DNA of 64,000 bases from Bursaphelenchus xylophilus (GCA_904066235.2 CAJFCV020000006.1:9424001-9488000), one strand, 5' to 3'; shown: positions 1-12,829, counted from the first letter of the stretch. Made by a program: numbers and translations. Notes: generated by a model from the letters alone, not told the origin.

Positions 1-660
1 ACCGTGCCGGCTTTATTGCACCGCAGGGACCAAAACATTACATTTTTATTGCGTTAGTCATGCTGATGATGCCGCCCACCGCCATCTAATTGCGGGGTTC
101 GGAACGTTATGATCTATTTTATTGACCAATAGAGCGTAATGTCATTACTTTGGCAATTTGGCAACAAAAATCGGCCAAAAAAAGGTTTTAAAGAACTGCT
201 AATTTTACTTGTTGCCATCTTGAAACACAAATGTCAACACATTTTATGTCTTTGCCACTCGTTGTTTTCACTTATTACAACGAAAGAAGGTCACTTTACA
301 TTCGATCAATTAAAACTGTAATTAACAAGTAAACATGTGAAAGTTTAAAAATCGATTAGAATTGTTATTCATAGGTTTCCATGTACTTGATAAAAAGGCA
401 CACTATGAAACACCAGAACAAGAAAAAGCGTTGCAACCGTCTTAGTTTGTCGTATAGGGGTTGCAGTGTACTTGCCAACGAAACACGGTTAAAAATGGTT
501 TTTTAGAAGTACATATTCAGATGAAGCTCCGTGCAACAGTGTTCCATACAACGAAAACTGTCTACAATGGACGGTGTCGGAGATCGCAATGATCAATTTG
601 AGGCCAAATTAAATCGCTATACACAAAAAACCCTATAATTTTTTGGCCTCTATTGTTTTA

Positions 661-924
661 TACTAGGCGGGCCAAAAAGTCTTGACATGTCTGCACAGTG
701 CGCCGTCGTGCATGAAATTTGTCGCGCGGCGACAAGAAAAATTCACGGTGCAATGCGACACCGCACAGTGCAAAAAGATTGTTTTGAAAAGGGGTAAACA
801 ACGCACAGTGCGTTCTTCATTCGCACCCCGCCAAAGGTTTTATCGCGCGACACCTCGTCGCGACACTGGATTCATGTGCCCGCACGGTGCGAAAACATGT
901 CAAGACTTTTTGGCCCGCCTAGTA
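661..924. repeat. TACTAG-ended MITE carrying GCACNGTGC motifs
   Basis: The two ends are inverted copies of each other over about 30 bases: the left end reads TACTAGGCGGGCC and the right end is its exact reverse complement, GGCCCGCCTAGTA. The element is about 264 bp, has no coding capacity and begins and ends with TA, which fits a TA target duplication. Inside are exact GCACNGTGC palindromes at 693, 763, 803 and 882. It is a diverged relative of the elements at 4371, 5225, 28328 and 50070. Confidence 0.75.
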
Positions 925-3110
925 GAGGTTTCCGCTGTATTCACTTAGCTAGATCTCAAGTATAATGCAGCCAAATACTCGGAAGAATGCAATAGTCGAC
1001 TAATAAGGGAAGTGTACAAACTGACCATCACCAAGTGAGAAGTGTTATATACCGTTGAAAAGACCTCAAACCTAGAAACAACTTCCATTTTCGCAGAATA
1101 CCTCAAAAAAATGATGAACGGTTCATTTGTCCCTTACAGTATCTACTAGGATACATTTTATTTTAGCCCAAAAATAGCCCGTATGTCGTCGCGGAAAAGC
1201 AAAAATTTACTACCAATTCTCAAAGGCTTTCTAACGACACTTGTCATTTGGTGATGGTTGGGCTGTACAGTTCTATGCTAAAGAGAATTTGATACAATAA
1301 TAAAAGTGCGTGGAATCTATTCAATAAACAATTGTTTGTATCGTACGAATTTAATTGGCGTCACACAGACGAGCAGGTGAAAAAAGAAAATGCTATTCTG
1401 GGTAGTGCTAACATTGAAGAAAAATAAATTTGCAACTCTTAGACTTGGGAATACAGTATCTGTTGATTCCTTGGTTGTCTGTCCAGCAAACCACCATACA
1501 ACAAGACCGCTCTATAAAACAGTATCAATGATTCCACAATTTTTATGCTGAAATGAGTTTATGTACAACAAAGTCCCTCTATGACGAATTCCTTTGGTCT
1601 TGCTTACCAGTCTTTTTGATGTCGCTGGAGTGTTCAGCGACTTTGCGAACGGACCAGTATAATATAGCTGACATGAAATCATTGCCGGAGATACCAATTT
1701 TATGCTTTCCAAAAGGTGTTACAAATGTATCCTTGAAAAACTGGAGTGTAAATAATAAAACAAAACAAACATGTTTTTCATCTGTCGTTTATTGTCAATG
1801 AGTAAAAATAACTGTAGTTTGCTCTTTACTCTTAAACGTATTCTGAATGACTCAGCTGAATAACAAAGTGTGATCAAAAAAACCTCCAGGTGACACAAAA
1901 GTACTTTAACGCTCGCTCATAAATTACACCATGAGCTTGTTGCTGACCTCTCTCCACATTGTTTTAATCATCAGTTACAAATTGATTAAAACAAATAGAA
2001 AAATTTACAGTTTCAAAATACAGCTATAAAATTTGATGTACTGAATAGTAAAGAAAGCATTTTACAGTCAAATCTCTGCGCAATGGAGATCGGCAAAAGA
2101 CTTGCTTGCTGTATAAGTGCAAATTTTCTTGCAATACAAAGATTTATTTGTCATCAAATTAACTCTTGTGCCCTCTGGGTAAAATTTGTTGTAGGTATGG
2201 GTTTTGTATGAACCTTACCACAAGTTTGAGATAAGTTTTTTCTAAGACACAGGTGTTTCATCCCTATTTCTACCGTAGGGCTTAATTCTTCCCCAAAGAA
2301 TCAATGCTTTCAAACAAAAATGAACCGTCAAAAAGTTGGCTTTTCGTTTCTTGATTCGAGTTATTGCAACGGAAAATTCAATGAAACCTCTGTACAACAA
2401 AATTACTTGACAAAAAAGTCTCCATAAAAAGAAATTTCAGAAGTTCCAAGGGACAATTTTAGTCCAAAAAATCCAATTTTTTGGTCCGGCCGGAAGACAT
2501 GTTCTGTTCATTTAACAACAGCTCTTGCCTTCAAATTTCGCTTGATATCCCAGCAGTGTCTGCAGATCATAATTCAAAATTTTCACAAAACCGACTTGCA
2601 GCGAACTTGAGCCTTTTCGTTGCACTTAAGGTCATCCCGTCACCTTCAATTCGAGCACTTCTTTCAAAGTTTTTACTACTTTTTCATAACTGGGTCATCA
2701 GCTGACTCAGAATTCCCATCGTTTCTTCGATATGACTTCCGATCACACCGTGTTAATTTTATTTCGAAAACGAGAGCCAGAGTTTAAAGTGACCCTGGGG
2801 GTGTAAGGTGTAAAGTGTTAATGAAAAGAGCATTTATGACACAGGGAGCGCAAAAAAAGAGCCAGAGGGCATTTTTTATTAATTGTGGGAATCAGGAGTT
2901 ATTTTAGAAAGGCTAAGCATATGATCTTACTGTATGCGGAAGAACCTTGAAGGTCTTGCAGGAAATTTGGCGTTTCCAGAAGGGGGTCAAAGTATCTTGG
3001 TACCATCTGAAAGGAAGAAGGCTAAATTGGGAATCGTAATCGGCCAAAATTTATCTTTGACCTGCACTTTGTCATTGATCAGAAACTTTTTGTGATTTAC
3101 AATACATATT

Positions 3111-3262
3111 TCAATCTGTCAGGAAAATAACAAGCACAATGTCGCTGCGCCGATCGCGTTGCTGAAGTGAAAAGCAATTTTATTTTCGACACAATTAATT
3201 TTCTCGGCGGCAATGCGATTTTGGATGCGATATTGCGCTCATTATTTTCCCCACAGACTGAT
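3111..3262. repeat. MITE, CTGTCGGGAAAATAATG family, copy 1
   Basis: About 150 bp with imperfect inverted ends: left TCAATCTGTCAGGAAAATAA, right the complement of TCATCAGTCTGTGGGGAAAA. The interior shares the phrase AATGTCGCTG with copies at 13918 and 15805. No coding content. Confidence 0.6.
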
Positions 3263-3445
3263 GACCGCAATTTTCAAAAGTGGGTCTTAGATTTTGTCAG
3301 AAATTGGCCCAACCTTGTTTTAGAAAATTTTTGTCTAGAGCATGTGAAGTTCCTGGCTAGCGCTTTGCAGAAACAACTAGATGGTCAAAATTCGACACTT
3401 TCTTGCAAATTAATCTATAAAAATTTTCAGCATTAGCTATTTTAC

Positions 3446-3592
3446 TGGTTTGTCCGGAAAGTGGCTGTGAGGAAACAAAAGTTTTTTTGTGCAAATGGGT
3501 TTTTGGAATGTCGCTTGCACCCTGACCTTTTGTGCACTGTGCAAACGCCAACAACATTTCAACGACTTTCCGGATGGCTTAGTGGTGGGAAA
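3446..3592. repeat. degraded GCACNGTGC-bearing MITE
   Basis: This resembles the better-preserved element at 50070-50264. It starts near TTTGTCCGGAAAGTGGC, carries the shared inner phrase TCGCTTGCACCCTGAC, and ends in GACTTTCCGGATGGCT. One exact motif is at 3534. Boundaries are approximate. Confidence 0.5.
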
Positions 3593-3994
3593 AGAGCTCT
3601 GCCTGTTCAGTAGCCAACCCTATACGTTTAAAAAATTAAAATTTTTTTGGCTATGCCCAATGCATCTACAAAAAAACGAAAAAAATCGCACTTGAGATAC
3701 ATTTATTGTAAACATAATTTTTTTACTAAAAATAGCCTCTTTCCTCCTCAGACAGTTAGAAAGCCAGCGATTATGTTCTCGATAAACTTTTTGTATTCCT
3801 CCCCATTGAGTGCAGCCATCTTTTTCGATTCCTCAAAACCTCAATCAAAAAATCATCTGTTTTTTTCGCACCGTGCAAATTTGATCAAAATAAAAAATTT
3901 TCGAATTTTTTTTTTTGATAAAAACTTTTCATTTTCACTTTTTTCATTCTGTTTTTGGCGCTCTCCCGAGTCGGTTGGACCCCATTTTTGCAGG

Positions 3995-6900
3995 ATGTTT
4001 TCGTATTTCAGCGATCAGTACTCTCGTGTGTTGCCAAATGGTGCTGGTCAGATGTTTGTGGTCCTGGAACAGCCCCGGAACAGCATTATCTTGGCCGTCG
4101 TGCAAGCCGGTTTGATTATCGGCCTCACTTTTTATGGCATTCATACTGTGAGTTTAGGGGGTTTTGAAGACGAAGTTTTGATTTTTTTACTTCATTTTTT
4201 TCAAAAAAAAAAATTATTTTGCACTGTGCAGGAGAGAATGCAATTTTTTGCCATTATATTACGCAATTTATACGACTGCACAGTGCAAAAAATGTTTTGC
4301 AAAAAAAATTTTTTGCACCGTGCGATCCATTTCTAGGCCTATTTCTTCGATCGCACTGTGCGGAAAAAATACTGGCCCTTCCGGAAAGCCGCCGGCGTGA
4401 TCTTTGATGTTTGCACAGTGCGAAAAAAGTCAGGGTGCGAGCGACACCCGAAAACAGCCTATTGCACGGTGCAAAAAGGAAGAAATTGCACAGTGCAAAG
4501 AAAACTTTTGTTTTCGCACAGTGCGTGTCGCCGATTTCAGTCCGGCGACGTTTCAAAAAGACCAGTTTTTTCAATGCACTGTGCATTCGAAAGCTCTTCA
4601 AAAACGCACAGTGCAATGAAATGTCGATGGCACTGTGCAAAATCCAAATTATTTTTTGAAGCCGCAGCATGCTCTGAGCTTGTGCAAATGTCTAAAAACG
4701 CGTAAAAAGGATGGTGAATAACCTCGCCTCATGGTAAATAACCTTCACTTTGTTTATCCGGCTCACCTGTAAATAAAATTCCTCAGCTTTGAGGCTTTCG
4801 GTCTGAGCGCCTCAGGGCTTATTTACAGGTTTGGCATGGGGCGCTAAAAATACCCCCATTTTTGAATACTTTTATGACCCATTTTGGGATAAAAACTCGA
4901 AAAATGGTATCGGTATTTCTTTTGTAAACAGCGTTCGATCCATTCTTCCGGCTTCGAACACAAAAAGAACGGCTCTTTTGAAGCCGTTCTCTCTTCTTTT
5001 CGATTATGAAAGTAAAAGTGTTTGTATTGGTCACTTTTGTCTGCAATTTTTTTGGGAGATAAAAAAAGTTACATGGTGTTTTTATCCGGGCGGTTACGGT
5101 AATTTGAACGGAGCGATTTTGCAGAAAAAACGAGTTTTTGAATTTGCAAAGGAAGGCAGAAGAGTAAGAGTTCAAACGCACAGTGCGGCAGGAAAGGGTG
5201 AACATTGCACGGTGCAAATAAATATTAGTCTTTCTGGGAAGTCGCCGGACTGAAATCGGCGACATGCACTGTGCGAAAGCAAAAGTTTTCTTTGCACTGT
5301 GCAATTTCATGCTTTTTGCACCGTGCATTGGTTTTTTTGGGCTGTCGCTTGCACCCTGACTTTTCTCGCACAGTGCAAAGGCCAAAAGTCAATCCGACGA
5401 CCTTCCGGAAGGGCTAAAAGGCCGTTTTGTCGGCTGCACGGTGCAAAAAAAAATTTTTTTTTTGATTTTTGCACTGTGCAAAAAATTAAAATTTTTAATT
5501 TTTTTTTTCATTTTTGCAAAAATTAAAAATTGCACTGTGCAAATTTAATTTTCTGTTTGCACTGTGCAGATACAAATTCTCAGTTTTTTTATTTTGCTGA
5601 CTATTTGAGTAAATAGAAGGATGAATAATCTCTAAAATCCGACTGTTACGAAAAAATGACCTTTGAGATCTGTTTTGTCATTGTTTTTCCCTGTTTTTAT
5701 GAAGTTGTTAGACAAAACAAGCAGATGGATTTACTACTGTAGGATTTAAAATATAAAAAAAATAAATTTTCCATGTTCATAATAGGGATGATGTACGTGG
5801 TGGGGCCTTGTTGCGTAATATTTCACTTTGTTCCGATTTTTCCTCCCATTTTTTGACCAATTTTACCAAGTATAATATAAATGATGGACAATTTCGATTT
5901 ATGATCTCTAGACAAACCTGCTAACGGAGAATGATTGTAATTAGCGGTTTGCACCTCACTCGTAAATTAGAAACTGAATTGTTAAAAGAGGGCTCTGTGG
6001 GGAATCGTCTAGACTCATAATGGACCGCACTGTGCTGATTTTTGGTTTTTTGAACTTGTAAGGTTTTTTGATTTTTCTGGCGGGAAAATTATTGATGACG
6101 GTGAATTAAGCTTCTAGTAGTGTTCCTAGCCTCTTGAGGGAATGCTACGACTAGTAAAATTAGAGAAATTTGAGATTTTTTCAATTTCAAACACCTTTCA
6201 TCGTATAAAATGGCAATATCAGCTAAATCGTCCCATGTTTTTGGGGTTTTGAAGGCTTGAACTTCAACTGAAAGAATGAAGTAGCCCGAGAGCTGTCGTT
6301 TTTTCATTCAGTGTCAACTCTTTCCCTCAATTTTGAGTCAAGTTTTTCCCTAGATTTTTTTAATTTTTTTCCTTTATTTTCCCTTTGAATTCATATGAAA
6401 TTGATTATTTGTGTTGTCTCAAAATAAAGCTCAGTCCAGAGTTTTATTGTTTATTTGCGACAATAACTTTTTTAGACATGATTTTGTAAATAAAATTTTG
6501 ATCTCTTACTCATTTTTGATGAGATTAATGTAATTGATGATTTTGAACGATTAAGGTAAAATCTTACGGTCATCGTATTGGAATTGGCAAGGATAGGGAA
6601 GGAACGAACTTATGAATATTCAAAGCTGAGTCGGTTTTAATTTATTTTAGGCTGAGAAATCGCGAAGAATTTCCATAAAAATGACCATTGCGATTTAAAA
6701 AATATTAGCTTGAGGGTAACAGATGTTTTTTTCAAGGTCGTGCGGTATTGATAACGCAGCAGATGTTTTGAATTTTGAATCAATTTATAGGGTTTTTTTT
6801 TTTACTTGATGACATATTTTACAGATTTTTTTAATTTTTTTCGCGTTTTCGGTTTTAATTTTATGCCCTGCGGGCATTTCTAAGACACTACAAAAACTTG

Positions 6901-8172
6901 TAAAGCATTAAATTTTTATTTTCAGTACCTGAAGATCCAGCAATCGGCCCGAGAAGAGGAATACGAAGAGCCCAAGCAGCAGAAGGCCCATGCCTTTGGA
7001 GACGCGAATCCGATCGAATCCCGCTCTTCTCAGAGCTTCTCCTACTTTCAGGAGTCAACTGGCCCTACTTTGAAGGTAATAGAAAGAAAATTTTTGATGA
7101 AAGCAAATTTTGCCAAATTTTTTTTCTGCAAATTTTGCCAAAAAATTTAATTTTTGTAAAAAAATTGAATTCCACTTTTTCATAGGCGTATTTTAAAATC
7201 AAAATTTCAATTATATCAATTTTTAGGCCACCGATCCAAGTCGCCCTTCAAATCTTCGAAACTCCTCCCACTATTGCCCTAGCCCCGCCCACAAACACTC
7301 GGCTGGTCATTACTCGGCGAAGAGCCAAGGATCCAGTGAATTTTTGTTCTCGAAATCCGTCCTCGCGACCCCACAGGGCACAAAGAACTCGGCTACGGAC
7401 TACACGCGACCCACGTGTCGCCATCGAAGCCACGCCCCCTTCGAGGCGAGAGTCAGCGCCGGCGCGAACAAAGCCGCTCCGCCCACGCCCGCGCGCTCGG
7501 ACTGGCTTAAAACCCAACCCCAAATCCAACGTCTCCAGCAGAGCCAGCAACAGTTTGGCGGATTGAGGTGAGAGATGTGGAATTCGGATTTTTTGAATTT
7601 TTTTCGGGAGCTTCTGGGGATTAAGAAAGTTTGAGAATTTTTTGGAGCTCTTATTCAATTTTTTTTTTCGATTTTTGAATTTTTTTTCAAAATTTTGCGA
7701 ATATTCGAACAGTTTTCATTTTTTTCCAAAAAAAATTTTTTCCAAAAAAAAAAAATTCTGTCAAAAAAAATTTTTATCAAAAAAATTTTTTAACTCAATT
7801 TTTGGCTAATTTCCACTTTTTCTATCAAAAAATTCCATTTTCCATACTTCCAGACCCATCAACAGCCAACAACGCTTCGTCCTCTACAACTATCCCGAGC
7901 TCGCAACTCTGAGCGCCCGCACCGCTCGGCCCTTTCCCTCCTACCTCCGCCGCCTTCCACCCACTCCCCTCTGCCACACCGCCCTTCAGCATCGTGCACG
8001 CCGCTCGGAATCCGTGGAAACGGCCAAGAGTTTCGACCCGGAGGACTTTGAGGTGACCGGCTCCACTCAACACTCCACGTTCACCTTTGAACATCGCTGC
8101 GGTTGCAGCAAAAAGGGCAAATTCAGCGGGACCTTGGAGAGTTTTGAGGATTTTGAAAGTCTCCATCTCTGA
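3995..8172 (+). CDS. single-pass membrane protein, unrecognised family
   Basis: Four exons join in frame: 3995-4147, 6926-7075, 7227-7567 and 7854-8172, giving 320 aa. The ATG lies one base after TTTTTGCAG, which fits a trans-splice acceptor, so this is probably the true start. Residues about 29-48 form one hydrophobic segment (NSIILAVVQAGLIIGLTFYG). There is no signal peptide before it, so a signal anchor is likely. A basic/acidic stretch (QQSAREEEYEEPKQQK) and a long Ser/Pro/Arg-rich low-complexity tail follow. The C-terminus has a small cluster HRCGCSKKGK. An AATAAA lies at 8192. I do not recognise the family. Intron 1 is 2.8 kb and filled with the GCACNGTGC motif, while the other introns are short. 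Exons 3 and 4 are much more GC-rich than the surroundings. Confidence 0.7.
4221..5567. repeat. dense GCACNGTGC cluster in intron 1
   Basis: Twenty-one exact copies of the 9-bp palindrome lie here: 4221, 4278, 4315, 4353, 4413, 4464, 4488, 4516, 4576, 4606, 4630, 5178, 5207, 5266, 5294, 5318, 5368, 5435, 5471, 5532 and 5559. Two inverted copies of a small element, about 4371-4566 and 5225-5415 in opposite orientation, account for roughly half. The rest stand free between A/T runs, mostly 24-38 bases apart. Confidence 0.85.
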
Positions 8173-8783
8173 AAGGTATCAAAAATGATTAAATAAACTT
8201 TATTTTGGCTTGTCTTGTCTGCTTGTCTGATCTTGTGGGTTTTTGAAATTTTGGGATTTTTGGCGCAAAAAAAATTTTAAAATACTTTTTTCGATGTCTC
8301 CTGCCCCTTTTTTAAAAAAAAATTTTTGCGTCTTTCTTGTTTTTGTCATGTCTCGAGGACCCTCCCTGATTTTCAGGGTTTTCGTGGTGGGACCCAAAAT
8401 TAAAAGGAAGCGCTCAAGCTTCGATGAAACACCCAATATTTGGATTGAATTTTTAATTTGATATTTTTAATATTTTTTTTCCTATTTGCAGAAACTACCA
8501 CGAAATTCTGATTGATAATCCGCTAAAATTTAAGATTTTTTGCGATTTTTTGAATTTCAGAAAGGAAGTTTTTATTCTATTTCAACTGTGGAGTACAATA
8601 TTTCTGCAAAGAAATGTATTTTTTCCGTAAAAATGTTGGCGAAATCAAAAAAAGCGTTTTTTTTATCCGTCTCTCCTCTTTTTCCGTAGTTTCTCGATGG
8701 AAAAAGCAATTTAATAAAAAAAAATTTTGACAATGCTCCAATGTATCCCTATCGTATTTTACCCTCCCTTTTTCAGCTTTACA

Positions 8784-11700
8784 ATGCGGTTTCTTCGGAT
8801 TCTGATCTTCTTTCTTTTAATATTGGGCTGTTCGTCTTTCCCCTGCCGAAATTACAATTGTTTGGACACTCAAATTAGGCCCTGTTCTGATGGAAGCAAC
8901 TTTACGAACGAGTGGTTCAGTCAGCGGTTGGATCACTTTGATCCGGACAATAATGTTGTGTGGGGACAGGTAAGAAGTTTTAGGCCTACATTACCGTATT
9001 TTATCGACATTAACACAAATTTTATATGTTTGCATAACAATTGAATTGTATAATTTCTTTCTTTTTTTGGCAATTTTTATCATACTTCAATAAATTTTTA
9101 GCACTATCAAACCAACCGAAAGTTTTTCAAAGATACCGGTGAACAGCGAATCTTCTTGACGTTGGGTGGCGAACAAGATACCTCCGATTGGCGGATGTGC
9201 CATGACAATTACACTCACATGATCATTGCGCAAGAAAACAACGCTATGGTTGTGCAATTGCAGCATCGATTTTTTGGAAGAAACAAGGGATTGCGGTAAG
9301 CGCTATAACTTTACACGATGACAATCTTTTTGAATCAAAATTCCAAAATATTTTTTTATGATTATATGTATTTACATAATCGACAATTGACAATTTTCAG
9401 CGACACCTCAGTGAGCATGCTCCAATTCTTGACTGTGGAACAGGCCATCGAGGATACGGTAGCTTTTATTCAAGGGTTCAACGAACTTGAAGGATTTACC
9501 AACCCGAAATGGGTTCTGCTGGGAATGTCGTATTCAGGTAAAACCATTTTTGAGGTGTTAGTTATAAGCCGTATTTTAAAAACAAGCTGTACATTTTTAT
9601 TTAATATTCATGTTTCTAGGAACCCTTGCCGCATACCTTCGAATGACTCATCCAGAATTTAGTCAAGGCGCTATCGCTAGCTCAGCGCCAATGCTGCCGA
9701 AAGTCGACTTTTGGGGTAAGTTGGCACTCAAGATCTTTTCAATCTGCAGGAAATCTCCTCATAACAAACAAAATTCAAAGGTCGCAAAGGCCAATTTTAG
9801 GCCAAAAAAACTTCTGCACGGCAGAGTACTCCTAACAAGGGAATGGTCCCAACGATCCGTGGGATCCACAAATGAAACCTAGATATTCTGAAAGAGCAGG
9901 TAAAATTTAGTAGGAATCCGTTTTTTCTACTTGCCGAATAAGTCTGTGCGACGAGAAATATCGACGAAAAGATCCGACCAAAAAATCGAAAGAGAGAAAA
10001 GACGAACCGAAAGGCCTTGGAAGGCGTCACCAAATAGTCTAGTGGAAAAAGTTCCACGCACAAATCTTTTGGGGGAGGGAGGCTTTGGAGGTTCGAGTCC
10101 ACCCGGAGCGGATATCTCCGGCTTGAACCTACGTGTTCATTACTGTATTCTACAGTTACATAAAAACATTTTTTTGTTTATTGACCTGTTTTGCAAGGTT
10201 TGTTGCAAAATTTTAAGAAAAGTTGACACTTCGGCATTATTTTTGACAAGCATGATGTCGACATAGTGGTATTTTCAAGACACTTCTACTCGATTCTGGA
10301 AGTTTGTATAGGATCTTGCAGATCTTTTTCGGTTTCCCAAAAAGGATGTTGCCAAAATCTCACCTTTTCATAAAATTTTGCAAGAAAAGTTGAAAAGAGA
10401 ACTTTTGGGTTCTTGCGTCAGCGTGTAGTAGACCGCGTGAATATTTACGAAAAAATCGATTTTAAGTTTTTTGGTTTAAAATGGCGGTGGACATGTGTTT
10501 AACAAATGCCCAAATTATTTTTGTCAAATTCTGCCCGGAAGGTATAAAATTTGCATAAATTTGTCTTCTTTGGACCTGGCGGCATCATAAAAAGAGGTAA
10601 TGACCAGTGATTGCCACGGCTTCGGATGCAAAAAACCTTGTAAAACAGGTCAAGAAACAAAAAAAATTTTTTTTTATAACTGTAGAAAACAGTAATGAAC
10701 AAACACGTAGGTTCAAATCCGGAGATGTCCGGCTCCGGGTGGACTCGAACCTCCAAGGCCTCCCTCCCCCAAAAGATTTGTGCGTGGAACTTTTTCCACT
10801 AGACTATTTGGTGACGCCTTCCAAGGCCTTTCGGTTCGTCTTTTCTCTCTTTCGATTTTTTGGTCGGATCTTTTCGTCGATATTTCTCGTCGCACAGACT
10901 TATTCGGCAAGTAGAAAAAACGGATTCCTACTAAATTTTACCTGCTCTTTCAGAATATCTAGGTTTCATTTGTGGATCCCACGGATCGTTGGGACCATTC
11001 CCTTGTAAGTACCTGTAGCGAAAGATTTTGGAGCCTTGAGCTACGTTGTGCAGAGACTTAATCCATTATTTTATTTTTGTTTTTCTTCTTGCATCACATT
11101 TTCTGACTGGACATTTTCAGAATATGACGTTGCGATGACTGGAGTATTCAATGAACACGATCCTCGTTGTGTTCAAGAAATCAAACGGGGCTTTTGGGAT
11201 TTGGAACAAAAACTTCATACGCCGGAGGGCCGAGCTGAAGTCAACAAGAAATTCAGGTAAAATGGATCAATAATTTTGCCTCTGGAAATAAAATCCGATG
11301 TTGAAATGTTCCATAACAGCTCTTATTTCAGATTAAGTCCAAAACTAGACATTGAAAACCCAACCGAAGAAGATCTTGTTGTCGTCAGCACAACCTTCTT
11401 CTACGCCTTTGAACAAGTAGTTCAACGGACTTATATCTCCTCTGTAAGTTATGTCATCATCTTCAAGATATCATAATTTTTTCAGCACGCCGACACTCGT
11501 CGAGGGGGTTACTTGACCATCGAAAACATCTGTAACATCATGATGAATACCTCTAGAACTTACCCGGACCGTATGTATCATGTCAGATGGTTGGCACAAC
11601 ACCGAAGATATCCAGTGTTGGCTAGCTACCCACGACATGTTGAGTATATGTCCAAAACCGATATTAATGGGTGTAAGTTTCACTTTTGCATGTGTTTCCG

Positions 11701-12648
11701 ATACCATGTACTTGAACTTAACTAAGGTTGATTTTTTCAGCTCCAACCAGAGGTTGGACTTGGATGACATGCAATCAATTTGGCTGGTTCCAACACTCCT
11801 CGCCAAGAGGACCTTTCCTCAATAGCGCTCCTTTTGGGTAAGTAGAATGAGAAAAATTGCTGCCTCGTGTTTTAAATTCTGCTTTCTTTTGCAAAAAAAG
11901 TTCAGAGACAAGTTTGATTTTTTGGAGATTTTGGCATTACGCTTTGAGCCTATTTTTCTTCAAGTTTTGCTCACGGATCTCTTCAATTTCAATAAGAGCA
12001 AACCTTTTCGCCTAGATTAATCTCATGTACTCTTTTGGTACATGATTAGGTGTTTGAATCACCGTATTTTTCACAGCCAACACATAAACCCCCAATTTAA
12101 ACCGATATTTTTCAGCCACTCCAAACGAATTTGTCGCGAGACTTTCGGTCCTGAATTTACCGAAGAAAGGATCCAGCAGAATGTCGATCGAACTCTCCAT
12201 GTCTACGGGTTGCCCTGGAACTTCAACGGGACCAATACAGTGATGACCCATGGAAGTTATGACCCTTGGGCCACACTGGGAAGCTTTGTTAACAGCACTG
12301 AGAGACGAATCGTCTCTGTGATGACTAAAGGTGATTTTTTGAGATTTTTTTTGACCATAGAACGTGAAGAATAGGCTTTTTTACAACGATAGTAGTTATT
12401 GCTGTATTTTTACAACAATAAATATGATTTCGAAGAATTTAAAATCCAAAATCTCAACAATTTTTTCAGGCTCCTCGCACTGTGCGGACACTTTTCCCTA
12501 CTATTCCGGCGAGCCGGCTGGATTGGAACATGCCAGACAAGTGATGCGTCGTGAAGTCGCGTATTACTACTCACTGCCCTCCACTTTCAAAAAAAAGCAA
12601 GAAAAGGTCCCGCTCAGCTCGAAACGCGCCATCTGGAGACTAGGATAA
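8784..12648 (+). CDS. S28 family serine peptidase, single domain, secreted
   Basis: Ten exons: 8784-8969, 9102-9295, 9401-9537, 9620-9715, 11121-11256, 11332-11443, 11486-11672, 11741-11837, 12116-12330, 12470-12648; 512 aa, in frame throughout. The start follows CTTTTTCAG by seven bases. Residues 1-19 are a signal peptide (MRFLRILIFFLLILGC). Family S28 (prolyl carboxypeptidase, dipeptidyl peptidase II, thymus-specific serine protease) uses Ser-Asp-His. Here I see the nucleophile motif GMSYSG, the Asp motif GSYDPW and the His motif SSHCAD, so the enzyme looks intact. Other family marks are WFSQRLDHFD near the N-terminus and TCNQFGWFQ. Such enzymes cut after proline or remove N-terminal dipeptides in lysosomes or outside the cell. 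Intron 4 is expanded to 1.4 kb by a foldback transposon. Confidence 0.9.
10035..10100 (+). other. tRNA-like A and B boxes in foldback left arm
   Basis: TAGTCTAGTGG at 10035-10045 matches the A-box consensus and GGTTCGAGTCC at 10090-10100 matches the B box. The gap of 44 bases is in the range of class II (Leu/Ser-like) tRNAs. The acceptor stem does not pair, so this is a tRNA-derived sequence and not a tRNA gene. Confidence 0.6.
10741..10807 (-). other. tRNA-like boxes in foldback right arm
   Basis: This is the mirror copy of the previous feature. On the minus strand it reads A box TAGTCTAGTGG (10797-10807) and B box GGTTCGAGTCC (10741-10751). Confidence 0.6.
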
Positions 12649-12829
12649 AGCTACTGTAATATGATCATTTGTTTCAGTAGGATTTACAAAGTTCTTACAA
12701 AATCTTCTAGTCATATACATATCTTTCTTTTCACATTCCAAATATTGTTTGTACATAACAAGAGGTTTACTGACGATGAGAATAAACTTTTTTTTTTGAA
12801 CAAAAAATCGAGGTGATGTAAAATACGGG

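Larger units (their letters stand above)
1..3994. other. repeat-rich intergenic flank
   Basis: No gene could be supported here. The open frames are short, AT-rich and lack a convincing splice or start context. The stretch holds three recognisable inverted-repeat elements (661-924, 3111-3262, 3446-3592), described separately. The last 600 bases are AT-rich and end in the acceptor that precedes the first gene. Confidence 0.6.
9836..11005. mobile_element. foldback transposon, TAA target duplication
   Basis: A 1170-bp element with very long inverted arms (about 9836-10208 and 10610-11005), beginning CAAGGGAATGGTCCCAACG and ending in its complement. It is flanked on both sides by TAA, a 3-bp duplication of the TNA type seen in PIF/Harbinger-like elements. 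No transposase is visible, so it is non-autonomous. Each arm carries a tRNA-like sequence with pol III A and B boxes. It sits in intron 4 of the S28 gene, and the peptidase exons on both sides remain in frame. Confidence 0.85.

Noticed and set aside
4254..4705. overlapping 80-140 codon frames on both strands
   Set aside because: They translate the same repeat motif in several frames at once and lie within an intron between in-phase exons.
9931..10266. 111-codon frame in the foldback arm
   Set aside because: It lies in a repeated transposon arm with a mirror copy and shows no transposase motif.
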